38,913 nucleotides of DNA from Streptomyces sp. McG3 (GTDB lineage Bacteria; Actinomycetota; Actinomycetes; Streptomycetales; Streptomycetaceae). How positions within the stretch are numbered: the stretch's first letter is position 1; each line of letters starts with the position of its first letter. Positions 8,374-15,525 of this stretch are shown piece after piece. Below the pieces are notes generated by a model. The model did not search any database. It was not told the origin of the DNA and saw only the letters and a program-made list of their open reading frames with translations. Location of the stretch: assembly GCF_018619185.1 (NCBI RefSeq), contig NZ_JAAXYC010000042.1:1-38913 (forward strand), in the 5' to 3' direction. Position numbers and translations under genes: made by a program.

Positions 8374-8471
8374 AGACCTTCGCCGACCCCGTACACACCT
8401 ACTCCGCCGTCGAGCGGGAGAGCTCCGCACTCCCCGCCGACCGCAGGCTCTGGCGGACCCGCCGCGCCTGA
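8370..8471 (+). pseudogene. Truncated HAAS-domain partner of PadR (33 codons)
   Basis: An ATG overlapping the PadR stop (ATGA) opens a 33-codon frame. Residues about 11-25 (TYSAVERESSALPADRR) match the conserved N-terminus of HAAS-type (DUF1700-like) proteins encoded directly after PadR in actinobacteria. Those proteins continue with a helical domain and membrane segments for well over 100 residues. Here the match breaks after PADRR, runs into LWRTRRA and stops, and the next gene begins 43 bases later on the other strand. I infer a deletion that removed nearly the whole partner gene while leaving PadR intact. Alternatively it could now be a short leader peptide, but nothing shows that. Confidence 0.6.
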
Positions 8472-8483
8472 GTCGGTGCGCCA

Positions 8484-8503
8484 CCCCGCACGAACCGGTG
8501 CGG
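8484..8503. terminator. Hairpin between convergent genes
   Basis: CCCGCAC/GTGCGGG perfect 7-base arms with a 6-base loop lie between the PadR remnant (plus strand) and the RibD-like reductase stop (minus strand). It probably terminates transcription in both directions. Confidence 0.5.
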
Positions 8504-8514
8504 GTCCGCGCGGG

Positions 8515-9096
8515 TCAGTGCCGGGTGGGCCGGTAGGTGAGCTCCTGGGTACGGCCGTCGAGCGTCCGGCTCCCGATCAGTTCGAGGTCGAAGTCGGCCG
8601 CACCCCGCAGGACCGGTTCCGTACCGGTCCGACCGGTGATGACAGGGAAGAGCGTCACTTGGACACGGTCGACCAGGCCGGCGGCCATCAGCGCCCGGTT
8701 CATCGACAGGCTGCCGTGCGAGCGCAACGGCACATCGGACTCTTCCTTGAGACGGGTGACGATATCGACGGCGTCGCCGTTCGCTACGGTCGCGTCCGGC
8801 CAGTCGAGGGGTTCCTCGAGCGTGGTCGACACCACCGTCGTCGGCAGGCTCCTCATCCGCGTGACCCATGCGTCACCCACGCCGGACTCCTCCGTGCTCG
8901 GGCCCAGCAGCCGCACGAACTCCCGATAGGTATGGGCCCCGAAGACCATCCGCTGCTCCGCGCCGTACAGCGACAGCCGGTGGTCGAGCAGCTCGGGTCC
9001 CTGCTTGCCCCAGTAGCCGCCCCAGTCGCCGTTTCCGTTGTAGGAGCCGAAACCGTCGAGGCTGGAAAACACGTCGAAGGTGTAGGTAGCGGTCAT
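8515..9096 (-). CDS. Dihydrofolate reductase-like (RibD C-terminal domain) protein
   Basis: 193 aa, usual for the stand-alone RibD_C/DHFR-fold family (YyaP/YwjB type). The N-terminal strand TYTFDVFSSLDGF is followed by the GAHTYREF segment, the SHGSLSMNRALMAAGLVDRVQVTLFPVITGRTG region that forms the NADPH-binding core, and a final RTLDGRTQELTYRP strand pair. The family has the fold of dihydrofolate reductase and the riboflavin-pathway reductase, but most stand-alone members have no known substrate. The ATG at 9096 is preceded by GGGAGAG. It is divergent from the ACR3-like transporter. A role in riboflavin synthesis is unlikely because no rib genes are nearby. Confidence 0.9.
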   Translation of the reverse strand: MTATYTFDVFSSLDGFGSYNGNGDWGGYWGKQGPELLDHRLSLYGAEQRMVFGAHTYREFVRLLGPSTEESGVGDAWVTRMRSLPTTVVSTTLEEPLDWPDATVANGDAVDIVTRLKEESDVPLRSHGSLSMNRALMAAGLVDRVQVTLFPVITGRTGTEPVLRGAADFDLELIGSRTLDGRTQELTYRPTRH

Positions 9097-9220
9097 GATG
9101 CTCTCCCCGGGAGAGTCCGGTCGATGGACATAGGTACAGACTGCGTCCGGTGGGAGAACTCATCGGGTGGTCTACCGGGTCACCGCCGTCCTACCCCCCC
9201 CTCTGCAAGGAGTACGTACG

Positions 9221-10201
9221 TTGTCGTCGCCATCGGGCCTGGTCGCAGCCCTGGAACGCCACCAGGTCGCGGTCTATGTGGGGGCACTGGTCGCCGGTGG
9301 CCTGGTGGGCCGGGCCACGCCCGGTGCGGGGCCGGGCCTGGAGCACGCGATCAACCCGGTGCTGGCCGCCCTGCTGTACGTGACGTTCCTGCAAGTGCCC
9401 GCCGCCGAACTGTTCCGTTCGGTGCGGGCGGGCCGCTTCCTGGCCGCGACGCTGGTGGTGAACTTCGTCGTGGTGCCGCTGGTGGTCGCCGCGATGTTCG
9501 GCTTCCTCCCGGACGACCGGGCGGTCCGCCTCGGCGTGCTGCTGGTCCTCCTGGCCCCGTGCGTCGACTACGTGATCGTCTTCAGCGGGCTCGCCGGCGG
9601 CAGCAGCGAACGCCTGCTCGCCGCGACCCCGTTGCTGCTGCTCGCCCAGATGGTGCTGCTGCCGGTCTATCTGTTCCTGTTCTTGGGCCCGGACCTGGCC
9701 GACGTGGTGGAGGCCGGACCGTTCGTCGAGGCGTTCGTCGTGCTGATCGTCATCCCGCTCACGCTGGCCTGGCTCACCCAGGCGTGGGCAGCACGCCGCC
9801 CGGCCGGGCGGCGGACCGCCGACGCGATGGGCACGGCCATGGTGCCGCTGATGGCCGCCGTCCTGCTCACCGTGGTCGCCTCCCAGGTACCGAAGCTCGG
9901 CGACGCCGGCAGCCTCGCGAACGTGGGCCGTGTCGTGCCTTTCTATGTGCTCTTCCTCGTCGTGATGGCGTTCGCTGGGCTCGGTGTCACCCGCCTGTTC
10001 CGCCTGGAGGCCCCGGCCGGGCGGGCGATCGTCTTCACGGGCGCGACCCGCAACTCCCTGGTCGTCCTGCCCCTCGCCCTGGCGCTGCCGGACACGCTCG
10101 CCGTCGCCGCCGTGGTCGTGGTCACCCAGACCCTGGTCGAGGTGATCGGCATGGTCGTCTACGTCAGAGCCGTGCCCCGGCTGCTGCCGCTGCGGAGCTG
10201 A
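9221..10201 (+). CDS. ACR3/bile-acid-symporter-like transporter (arsenic resistance protein family)
   Basis: 326 aa from the TTG at 9221, chosen because AAGGAG lies 8 bases upstream; a GTG at 9167 in the same frame has no such signal. About ten hydrophobic segments cover nearly the whole chain. The fourth contains LLVLLAPCVDYVIVFSG, which aligns with the APC(T)xxVFVWS motif of ACR3 arsenite exporters, and the Cys is kept. The repeat LLAATPLLLLAQMVLLPVYLFLF and the second-half GATRNSLVVLPLALALP also fit the BASS/ACR3 fold. It could extrude arsenite or a different anion. No arsenate reductase or ArsR regulator is adjacent, so arsenic as substrate is not supported by context. Confidence 0.85.
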   Translation: MSSPSGLVAALERHQVAVYVGALVAGGLVGRATPGAGPGLEHAINPVLAALLYVTFLQVPAAELFRSVRAGRFLAATLVVNFVVVPLVVAAMFGFLPDDRAVRLGVLLVLLAPCVDYVIVFSGLAGGSSERLLAATPLLLLAQMVLLPVYLFLFLGPDLADVVEAGPFVEAFVVLIVIPLTLAWLTQAWAARRPAGRRTADAMGTAMVPLMAAVLLTVVASQVPKLGDAGSLANVGRVVPFYVLFLVVMAFAGLGVTRLFRLEAPAGRAIVFTGATRNSLVVLPLALALPDTLAVAAVVVVTQTLVEVIGMVVYVRAVPRLLPLRS

Positions 10202-10243
10202 TCCGCACCCGCGCGTGACGCCCCTGGTCCGGGCCGCCACCGA

Positions 10244-11083
10244 TCAGCCGCCCGGCGCGGCCATGGAAGGTGACGAGGCATCGCTCGGAGCGGGCTCGGC
10301 CCGGTGGCCGGGCGCCGACGGGGACGGTCCAGACGTCCGAGGTGCCCTTGGCCCGGCCCGGAAGGGCGTACACGAGGGTCGAGGCGTCCAGCCGTGCCGC
10401 CTGGTCGTCGGCGCTGCGGGTCTCGGCGACGGGAGTCTCACGCAGGGGTCGGAGGTCCAGTACGTGCAGTCGCCACGGGTTCCGGTGCCCGCGCGGACCC
10501 TCCTCTTGGAGGCGATCCGGGTGCCGTCGGGCGAGCGCGACGGGCATGCGGCGCCGTGGCGGGGTCTCCACGTTCTTGACCAGATGGCCGGTCCGGTTGT
10601 CGAGGTTGCCGTCGAGAAGCAGGACGAGGCGTACGAGTCGCCGCTGACGAACAGCGTCCGGGCGGCCATCCGGCCCGAAGGAGAGTCCCGCGCCCGATGG
10701 GGGATGCCGCCGTGCATGACGATGGCGTCGTAGTGGGCGAACCGCCCGAGCACCCGCGGCCCATCGCTCTTCGCCCGGGACACCGAGGGGGCGACGTAGA
10801 CGCGGTCACGCTCGTGTTCCCGCGCCGCCCGGAACTCGGGGGTCGCCGCGGCCTGCTCCCACGCGGTCGTGAAGCCAGGATCCAGGCCCTCGTGGGGGTC
10901 GCTCCCGTCGACCGGCGGATCGCCGAGGCCGGAGGCCATGGCCGCCTGTCCGGTGTTGGGGGCGACCACGGCGGGGATCGCGGTCAGCGCCATGGCCAGG
11001 GCGATCCGCACGCCGGTGCGACGTCCGCGGTGCGCGGGGCGGGGTGGGCGAGACCGTCGATGCCTACCGGGTCCTCTGTACAT
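10244..11083 (-). pseudogene. Decayed TolB-like exported beta-propeller protein
   Basis: An ATG at 11083 (overlapping the end of the HxlR gene) opens a frame with an Arg-rich start and a clear signal peptide, GVRIALAMALTAIPAVVAPNTGQA. It continues through PEFRAAREHERDRVYVAPSVSRAKSDG and ARTLFVSGDSYAS, then loses similarity. Sense continues in a second frame (LDGNLDNRTGHLVKNVETP), returns to the first (SPDGTRIASKRRVRAGTGTRGD), moves back to the second (WRLHVLDLRPLRETPVAETRSADDQAARLDASTLVYALPGRAKGTSDVWTVP), and seems to end near APSDASSP in the first frame. SPDGTRIA, LHVLDL and DVWTVP are typical blade strands of TolB/WD40-like propellers. At least four frame changes make this a pseudogene unless the sequence has errors. 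The intact form would be an exported protein of about 280 residues. Confidence 0.7.
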
Positions 11084-11522
11084 GGGTGGTGTCGCTGCCC
11101 AGGGGGGCGCCGTCCGCGCCGGTCGGCGTGAGGTCCGGTACGGGGTTGCCGTGCCGGTCGACCAGGACGGAATGGGGCTCGCCCGGCGCGAAAGCGTGCC
11201 GCTCACCCCATTGGCGCAGCGTGAGGATGACCGGGAACAGGGCGCGGCCGGCGTCGGTGAGGGCGTACTCCTGGCGGCGGCCCGACGGTGCGGTGCGCTG
11301 GACGAGGACTCCGTGGGCGAGGAGCTTGCGGAGGCGGTCGGTGAGGATGTTGCGCGCGATGCCCGTACGCCGTCGGAACTCGGTGAACGAGGCCGCGCCG
11401 TCCATCGCGTCACGGATGACGAGCAGGCTCCATCGGTCGCCGACGAGGTCGAGGGTGCGGGCGACGGGGCAGTCGGGATCCGACCACGGTGCGTCCGGGG
11501 TGCGCGGGGGTGCGCCTGTCAT
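11064..11522 (-). CDS. HxlR-family transcriptional regulator
   Basis: 152 aa from the ATG at 11522, preceded by GGGAGGTG; the frame is open to 11558 but that region lacks a ribosome site. It shows the HxlR winged helix: CPVARTLDLVGDRWSLLVIRDAMDGAASFTEFRRRTGIARNILTDRLRKLLAHGVL, followed by the wing SGRRQEYALTDAG. The invariant Cys near residue 18 before PVARTLDLVGDRW is present; in this family it can sense electrophiles or oxidants. The C-terminal tail about 35 residues past the core is unusual in carrying a predicted loop HSVLVDRHGNPVPD. It is divergent from the MFS exporter and probably represses it. Confidence 0.92.
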   Translation of the reverse strand: MTGAPPRTPDAPWSDPDCPVARTLDLVGDRWSLLVIRDAMDGAASFTEFRRRTGIARNILTDRLRKLLAHGVLVQRTAPSGRRQEYALTDAGRALFPVILTLRQWGERHAFAPGEPHSVLVDRHGNPVPDLTPTGADGAPLGSDTTHVQRTR

Positions 11523-11561
11523 GACACCTCCCAAGGAGTTGCGGATTGAAACCATCATGCC

Positions 11562-11590
11562 GTAGCGTCAAAACAGTTGCAAAATGCTAC
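11562..11590. promoter_or_regulatory. Putative HxlR operator in the HxlR/MFS intergenic region
   Basis: GTAGC (11562-11566) and GCTAC (11586-11590) are inverted arms around a 19-base centre that includes two CAAAA runs. It lies 40-68 bases from the HxlR ATG and 19 bases before the MFS ATG, where a shared divergent operator would be expected. Confidence 0.4.
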
Positions 11591-11608
11591 CGATCGAGTG
11601 GGGTCGTG

Positions 11609-12835
11609 ATGAACGCAAGGCATCGAGCGCTGCTGGCGGTGGTGTGCGGTGTCGCTGTGGCGAGCGTCTACGCCGCGCAGCCGGTCCTGGAGCCGATGGG
11701 ACGCGACCTCGGTGTTCCGGCTCGGCTCACCGGCTGGTTCGTGGCCACCGGTCAGTTCGGTTATGTGGCGGGCCTGTTGCTGCTGGTGCCGCTCGGCGAT
11801 GTGGCTGACAGACGCCGCCTCATCGTCGTGCACCTGGCGGTCATCTCGGTGGGCATGATGCTCACGGCCCTGTCGTCGGCGGCGTGGCAGGCGCTCGCGG
11901 GGCTCGCGACGGCCGGGGTGTTCGCGGTCGTGGTGCAGATCGCGGTGGCCTACGCGGCGTCGGCCTCCCCTCCCGCCGAACGCGGACGGAACATCGGGGT
12001 GGTGACCTCGGGCGTCGTGGTCGGCATTCTGGGTGCGCGGGTCGCCACCGGCGCGCTCGCCGAAGTGTGGGGGTGGCGCAGCGTCTACGTCGTGCTCGCG
12101 GTGCTTGCCCTCGGGCTCGCGGCCCTGGTGCCGGCCGTACTGCCCCCGGACCCGCGTGCGACGTCCCCCGCGAAGTACCGCGAGGCCGCCTCCTCGCTGG
12201 GCCGGCTGCTGGGCCGGCGCACCTTCCTGACGCGCGGCCTCATCGCGTTCTTCCTGTTCGCGTCGTTCGGAACCCTGTGGAGCGGGCTGTCCACGCCCCT
12301 GGCGGCCGGGCCCTGGCAGCTGAGCGAGACGCAGATCGGGCTGTTCGGCATCGCCGGCCTGGCCGGCGCACTCGGCGCGGCGCGCGCCGGACGGTGGGCG
12401 GACTCCGGGCGCGCGACCCCGGTCAGCGGCGTCGCGCTCGCCCTCCTGATCCTTTCGTGGGCGGCGATCGCCCAGCTCCCGTGGTCCCTGTGGCTCCTGA
12501 TCATCGGAATCGTGGCCCTCGACTTCGCGGTCCAGGCCGTGCATGTGAGCAACCAGCACGTGCTCACGGCTACCTGTCCGGATCGCCTGAGCAGCGTCAT
12601 CGGCGGCTACATGGTCTTCTATTCACTGGGCTCCGCCCTCGGCGCGGCGGCCACCACGGCGACCTTCACGGCCTACGGCTGGACGGGCTCCAGCCTCCTG
12701 GGATCAGGATTCGCGGTCTGCGCGCTGGTCGTCTGGCTGGTCGTCGGGGCGGGTTCCCGGAGCGGCACCGCGGACGCGGACCCGGTTGGCGGTGGCCGGG
12801 CGCCGCACCCGGCTGTCGGAACACGGGCGGAGTGA
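11609..12835 (+). CDS. MFS transporter, drug-efflux type
   Basis: 408 aa from the ATG at 11609, the likely start given the HxlR promoter upstream; the frame is open to 11546. About twelve hydrophobic segments are visible. The motif-A loop between helices 2 and 3 reads PLGDVADRRRLIVV, the standard GxxxDRxGRR-like sequence. The first helix region AVASVYAAQPVLEPMGRDLG fits the small MFS subfamily common in actinobacteria (related to YnfM/inner-membrane drug exporters). The N-terminal half is followed by a charged central loop (PPDPRATSPAKYREAASSLGRLLGRR). It probably exports a small hydrophobic compound under HxlR control. Substrate unknown. Confidence 0.92.
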   Translation: MNARHRALLAVVCGVAVASVYAAQPVLEPMGRDLGVPARLTGWFVATGQFGYVAGLLLLVPLGDVADRRRLIVVHLAVISVGMMLTALSSAAWQALAGLATAGVFAVVVQIAVAYAASASPPAERGRNIGVVTSGVVVGILGARVATGALAEVWGWRSVYVVLAVLALGLAALVPAVLPPDPRATSPAKYREAASSLGRLLGRRTFLTRGLIAFFLFASFGTLWSGLSTPLAAGPWQLSETQIGLFGIAGLAGALGAARAGRWADSGRATPVSGVALALLILSWAAIAQLPWSLWLLIIGIVALDFAVQAVHVSNQHVLTATCPDRLSSVIGGYMVFYSLGSALGAAATTATFTAYGWTGSSLLGSGFAVCALVVWLVVGAGSRSGTADADPVGGGRAPHPAVGTRAE

Positions 12836-12904
12836 CGCCTCGTTGCCCCGGTGTGTCGCAACCCGTTCTTCCCGAGGCGTGCAGGAGCCAACCGGTGGCT
12901 ACCG

Positions 12905-14488
12905 CTACACCGGCGGCTCTGCCCACCGTCCGCCCGTCCGCAGAAGCCGGCGGACCGCGTACGGGGCCAGCGCCGCGTTCGCCGCCGCATGATGGGCCAA
13001 CTCCTCGTCGTCGAGGAGTGCTGCCAGCCGGGACCGCGGAAGACGCGGATGGCGCGCCGCCGCAGCCCTCACCGCGTGTTCCGGGTCCTGGCCGAGCCGC
13101 TCCACGGTGTCCGGATCGGCTTCGGGGTCGAGTGCGGCGAGGGCCCGGACCTCGGGGTCCCCGTGGTCGGCGAAGGCGGCCAGGCCGGCGGTCGGGAAGT
13201 TCGGCCGGGTGGAGAGGTGGCCGCGCTCGGGGCCGGTGTACTCGAGGAAGCTGCGCAGCAGAAGCGGTGCGGGGGCGTCCGGATGGTTCTGGGCCAGCAG
13301 GACGCGCACGCCGAGGTCGTCGTCGGCGGCCAGCCGTGCGACGAGGTCCGGTGGCAGCAGATGCTCCTCGGCTGCCCGCCGGCGCAGCAACGGGTGGCCG
13401 GAGAGTGCGTCGCGCCGGACGATGCCGGGATCCCGGGGTGCCTCGGGCGCGGGGTGGAAGACGAAGAAGTGGTCCAAGGGGACCTGGTAGTCGATCCGGG
13501 CCCGTTCCGCCTCGCTCAGGGCGGGGTGGAGGGACACGGCCGGCCGGACGTCGGGGTGGGGGTCCGTCATGAGCGTGCGCCGGTCGGCCGGTTGCAGGTC
13601 ACCGCGGTGGGCGACCTGCGTGCGCACGTCCGGGTCCGGATCGGTGACGAGCGCGTGGCATTCGGCAGGCCCCAGGTCCGCGCGTCGCGCGATCCGGCCC
13701 CGTATCTCCGGGTCCGGGTCGGCGGCCAGGAGGACCACCGCGTCGGGAGGGAGCGAGGGGTTGACGGCGATCATCGCCCTGTCCTCCTCACCGGCGGGCC
13801 CGGCGAGGACGCCCTCCACCACAGCCCTGGTGAGGGGACGGTGGAGCAGCAGGTCCGTGCGGTAACGGCACGGTCGGTCGGGAAGCTCACTCTCCACCCA
13901 CGCCGGGTCCTCGGAGCGCGCGTGCCGCTGAGCCGTCTCGCGGACCACTCCGTCGGGGTCAGTGAGGAGGGCGGCCCGCGTGTCCGCGGACAGGGAGGTC
14001 CACTCGCCGACCCCCCAGCGGCGGACCTTCGCAATCGGATGGGTGGGCATGGAACGGCGCAGCCCGGCGGAGATCTGCTGGTAGAAGCCGCTGGCCATGA
14101 GTTCGTCGTCGTACGTGCTGATCATGCGGACGACGGCCTCGTCGGGCAGGGGCCTCGGCCGGGCGGGGGCGACCACCCGCGGTCCCTCGGCCAGGTGCGC
14201 GCGGACGAACCACTCGGGATCATCCAGGAGCCGGACCCGCTGGGCCGGATCGGCGTGGGGGTTGCGGGCGAAGAAACTGCGGGTGCGGGTGTCAGGGTGC
14301 TCGATCACCGCCTCCACGACGGCGTCGGGCAGGATCCGGTCCCGGCACAGCACCATCCGTACGGCCGGCGGAGCGTCGGAGAGCAGCCGCAGGAGGACGC
14401 TCTCCGGCACGGACGGGTTGAGAGCAAGCCCGGCGAGCCGTCGGGTGGGGAGATCGGCGTCCGCCCAGATCTGCTCAGGCGTAGGCAT
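12905..14488 (-). CDS. Leucine-rich-repeat-variant (LRV/HEAT-like) protein
   Basis: 527 aa from the ATG at 14488, preceded by GGGGG. The chain is built from short helical repeats of about 24-26 residues following a pattern like LxxDPDPxVRxxVAxRxDL, for example LAADPDPEIRGRIARRADLGPAECHALVTDPDPDVRTQVAHRGDLQPADRRTLMTDPHPDVRPAVSLHPAL (residues about 280-350) and LGQDPEHAVRAAAARHPRLP near the C-terminus. This is the leucine-rich repeat variant (LRV) pattern, related to HEAT repeats, expected to form a curved protein-binding solenoid. The Azotobacter LRV protein has a Cys-rich Fe-S domain, which is missing here. No signal peptide or membrane segment. It is probably a cytoplasmic scaffold; partner unknown. 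A smaller protein with similar features lies at 30757. Confidence 0.8.
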   Translation of the reverse strand: MPTPEQIWADADLPTRRLAGLALNPSVPESVLLRLLSDAPPAVRMVLCRDRILPDAVVEAVIEHPDTRTRSFFARNPHADPAQRVRLLDDPEWFVRAHLAEGPRVVAPARPRPLPDEAVVRMISTYDDELMASGFYQQISAGLRRSMPTHPIAKVRRWGVGEWTSLSADTRAALLTDPDGVVRETAQRHARSEDPAWVESELPDRPCRYRTDLLLHRPLTRAVVEGVLAGPAGEEDRAMIAVNPSLPPDAVVLLAADPDPEIRGRIARRADLGPAECHALVTDPDPDVRTQVAHRGDLQPADRRTLMTDPHPDVRPAVSLHPALSEAERARIDYQVPLDHFFVFHPAPEAPRDPGIVRRDALSGHPLLRRRAAEEHLLPPDLVARLAADDDLGVRVLLAQNHPDAPAPLLLRSFLEYTGPERGHLSTRPNFPTAGLAAFADHGDPEVRALAALDPEADPDTVERLGQDPEHAVRAAAARHPRLPRSRLAALLDDEELAHHAAANAALAPYAVRRLLRTGGRWAEPPV

Positions 14489-14575
14489 GTCGGAAACCCC
14501 CAAGCTGTCAACCGGCGTCGTGTCGATCCTGGCCGACGGTTCAGCCCGACGCCGGGCCGGTGCGGCGATCCCCGG

Positions 14576-15016
14576 TCAGCGCCGGCCGGCGGTAAGGACG
14601 ACGAGGAACTGGCCGCCGCCCGACTCGATGCCGGAGGTCACCGGCAGCCCCGGTACCAGTCGGGAGAATCGGTCCACCAGCCAATCCGCCGCTTCCTGGG
14701 CGTCCTGCCTGGTCGGACAGCGGCCCACCATCTCGCGGCCCCCCTTGCGCTCCAGACGGGAGGCCACAGCGATCAGCGGCGCGGGTTCGACCACGTACAG
14801 GCGGTCCGGCCAGGCGATGGACACCTTGACCGCGCCCTTGCGGGAGTTGCACCCCCGGTGCGCGAGTCGCTCGGCGACCTTGGCCTTCCGATCGGCGGTC
14901 CGGCTGTCGACACTGGGGCCCTGCTGGTCGTTCACCGACTTGTCGGGGTCGACCGGTTCGTCGCACACCCAGCACAGCCAGCCATCGCGCTCGGCCACAT
15001 CATGGAGAAGGCTCAT
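14576..15016 (-). CDS. Degenerate HNH-endonuclease-like protein
   Basis: 146 aa. A zinc-ribbon-type frame is visible: C15-x2-C18 (CWVCDEPVD) and H53-x2-C56-N57 within ERLAHRGCNSRKG. The spacing and the LAHRGCNSRKG block are those of HNH nucleases. In active HNH proteins the middle element reads DH plus hydrophobics; here that region reads SVDSRTADRKAKVAE, so the first catalytic His appears to be Ser38. About 80 residues follow with no motif I recognise (RPDRLYVVEP, then a RQDAQEAADWLVDRFSRLVPGL helix). It may be a catalytically dead relative that binds DNA or zinc, or a divergent nuclease. ATG start at 15016, no operon partner. Confidence 0.6.
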   Translation of the reverse strand: MSLLHDVAERDGWLCWVCDEPVDPDKSVNDQQGPSVDSRTADRKAKVAERLAHRGCNSRKGAVKVSIAWPDRLYVVEPAPLIAVASRLERKGGREMVGRCPTRQDAQEAADWLVDRFSRLVPGLPVTSGIESGGGQFLVVLTAGRR

Positions 15017-15195
15017 CCGAGCAAACTAGCCCCTCTGGCCGTCGTCCCGTGCACCAGGGCCCCGGCGGAGTTCCGGGCGGTGGCACAGCCGGAACCCTTC
15101 GCGCCCGTTGGCGACCCCGGCCCGCTTCGTCGCACGCGTGGACGAGGAGGTCTCGACTCGGCGACAGGCCGCCGCAGCGCTCGTAGGATGCTCGG

Positions 15196-15399
15196 ATGCC
15201 CCAGCCGACAGGGACGAGTCGCCGCATGTGGAGTGCGGCGTGGGCGGTCCTGTGCGCGGCAGGCCTCGCCGCCACTGCCGGACCGAGGACCTCCTCGGAA
15301 CCGGAGCCGGAGTCCACGCCGACGCGCGTGTACTCCTCCTGCCTGGCGGCCGACACCAAGGCGACGGCCGGGGACAACGACCCCTGCGCCGGGGGCTGA
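15196..15399 (+). CDS. Small secreted peptide (hypothetical)
   Basis: 67 aa. A positively charged start (MPQPTGTSRRMW) precedes a hydrophobic stretch, SAAWAVLCAAGLAATAG, that fits a signal peptide. The Pro/Glu/Ser-rich linker SSEPEPESTPT leads to a tail with two cysteines (SSCLAADT and DPCAGG), perhaps one disulfide in the mature peptide. Most third positions are G or C, supporting coding. The ATG at 15196 has only a weak upstream purine tract. It stands alone between a minus-strand HNH-like gene and a convergent minus-strand hypothetical gene. I do not recognise a family. Confidence 0.45.
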   Translation: MPQPTGTSRRMWSAAWAVLCAAGLAATAGPRTSSEPEPESTPTRVYSSCLAADTKATAGDNDPCAGG

Positions 15400-15400
15400 A

Positions 15401-15454
15401 GAAGCGCCGGCCGGCCTCGGGCCACGAGCGTGTTCGCGGCCTCGTGCCGGCTTC
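15401..15454. terminator. Nested hairpin between convergent genes
   Basis: Outer arms GAAG..CCGG/CCGGCTTC with a small bulge enclose CACGAG/CTCGTG (15423-15428 and 15441-15446). It starts two bases after the small secreted ORF stop and faces the opposing hypothetical gene, so it probably terminates both. Confidence 0.4.
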
Positions 15455-15525
15455 GCCGATCGCTGATCACGGCCTTCGACGTTCGCAGGCCTTTCCGGCG
15501 GCGCGTGCGCGGGCTCCCGCTGGGA

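Noticed and set aside
12851..15466. Very long plus-strand open frame opposite the LRV and HNH-like genes
   Set aside because: It is the antisense shadow of high-GC minus-strand genes; the translation is Gly/Arg/Pro-rich with no domain, while both minus-strand frames contain clear repeats and zinc-ligand motifs.
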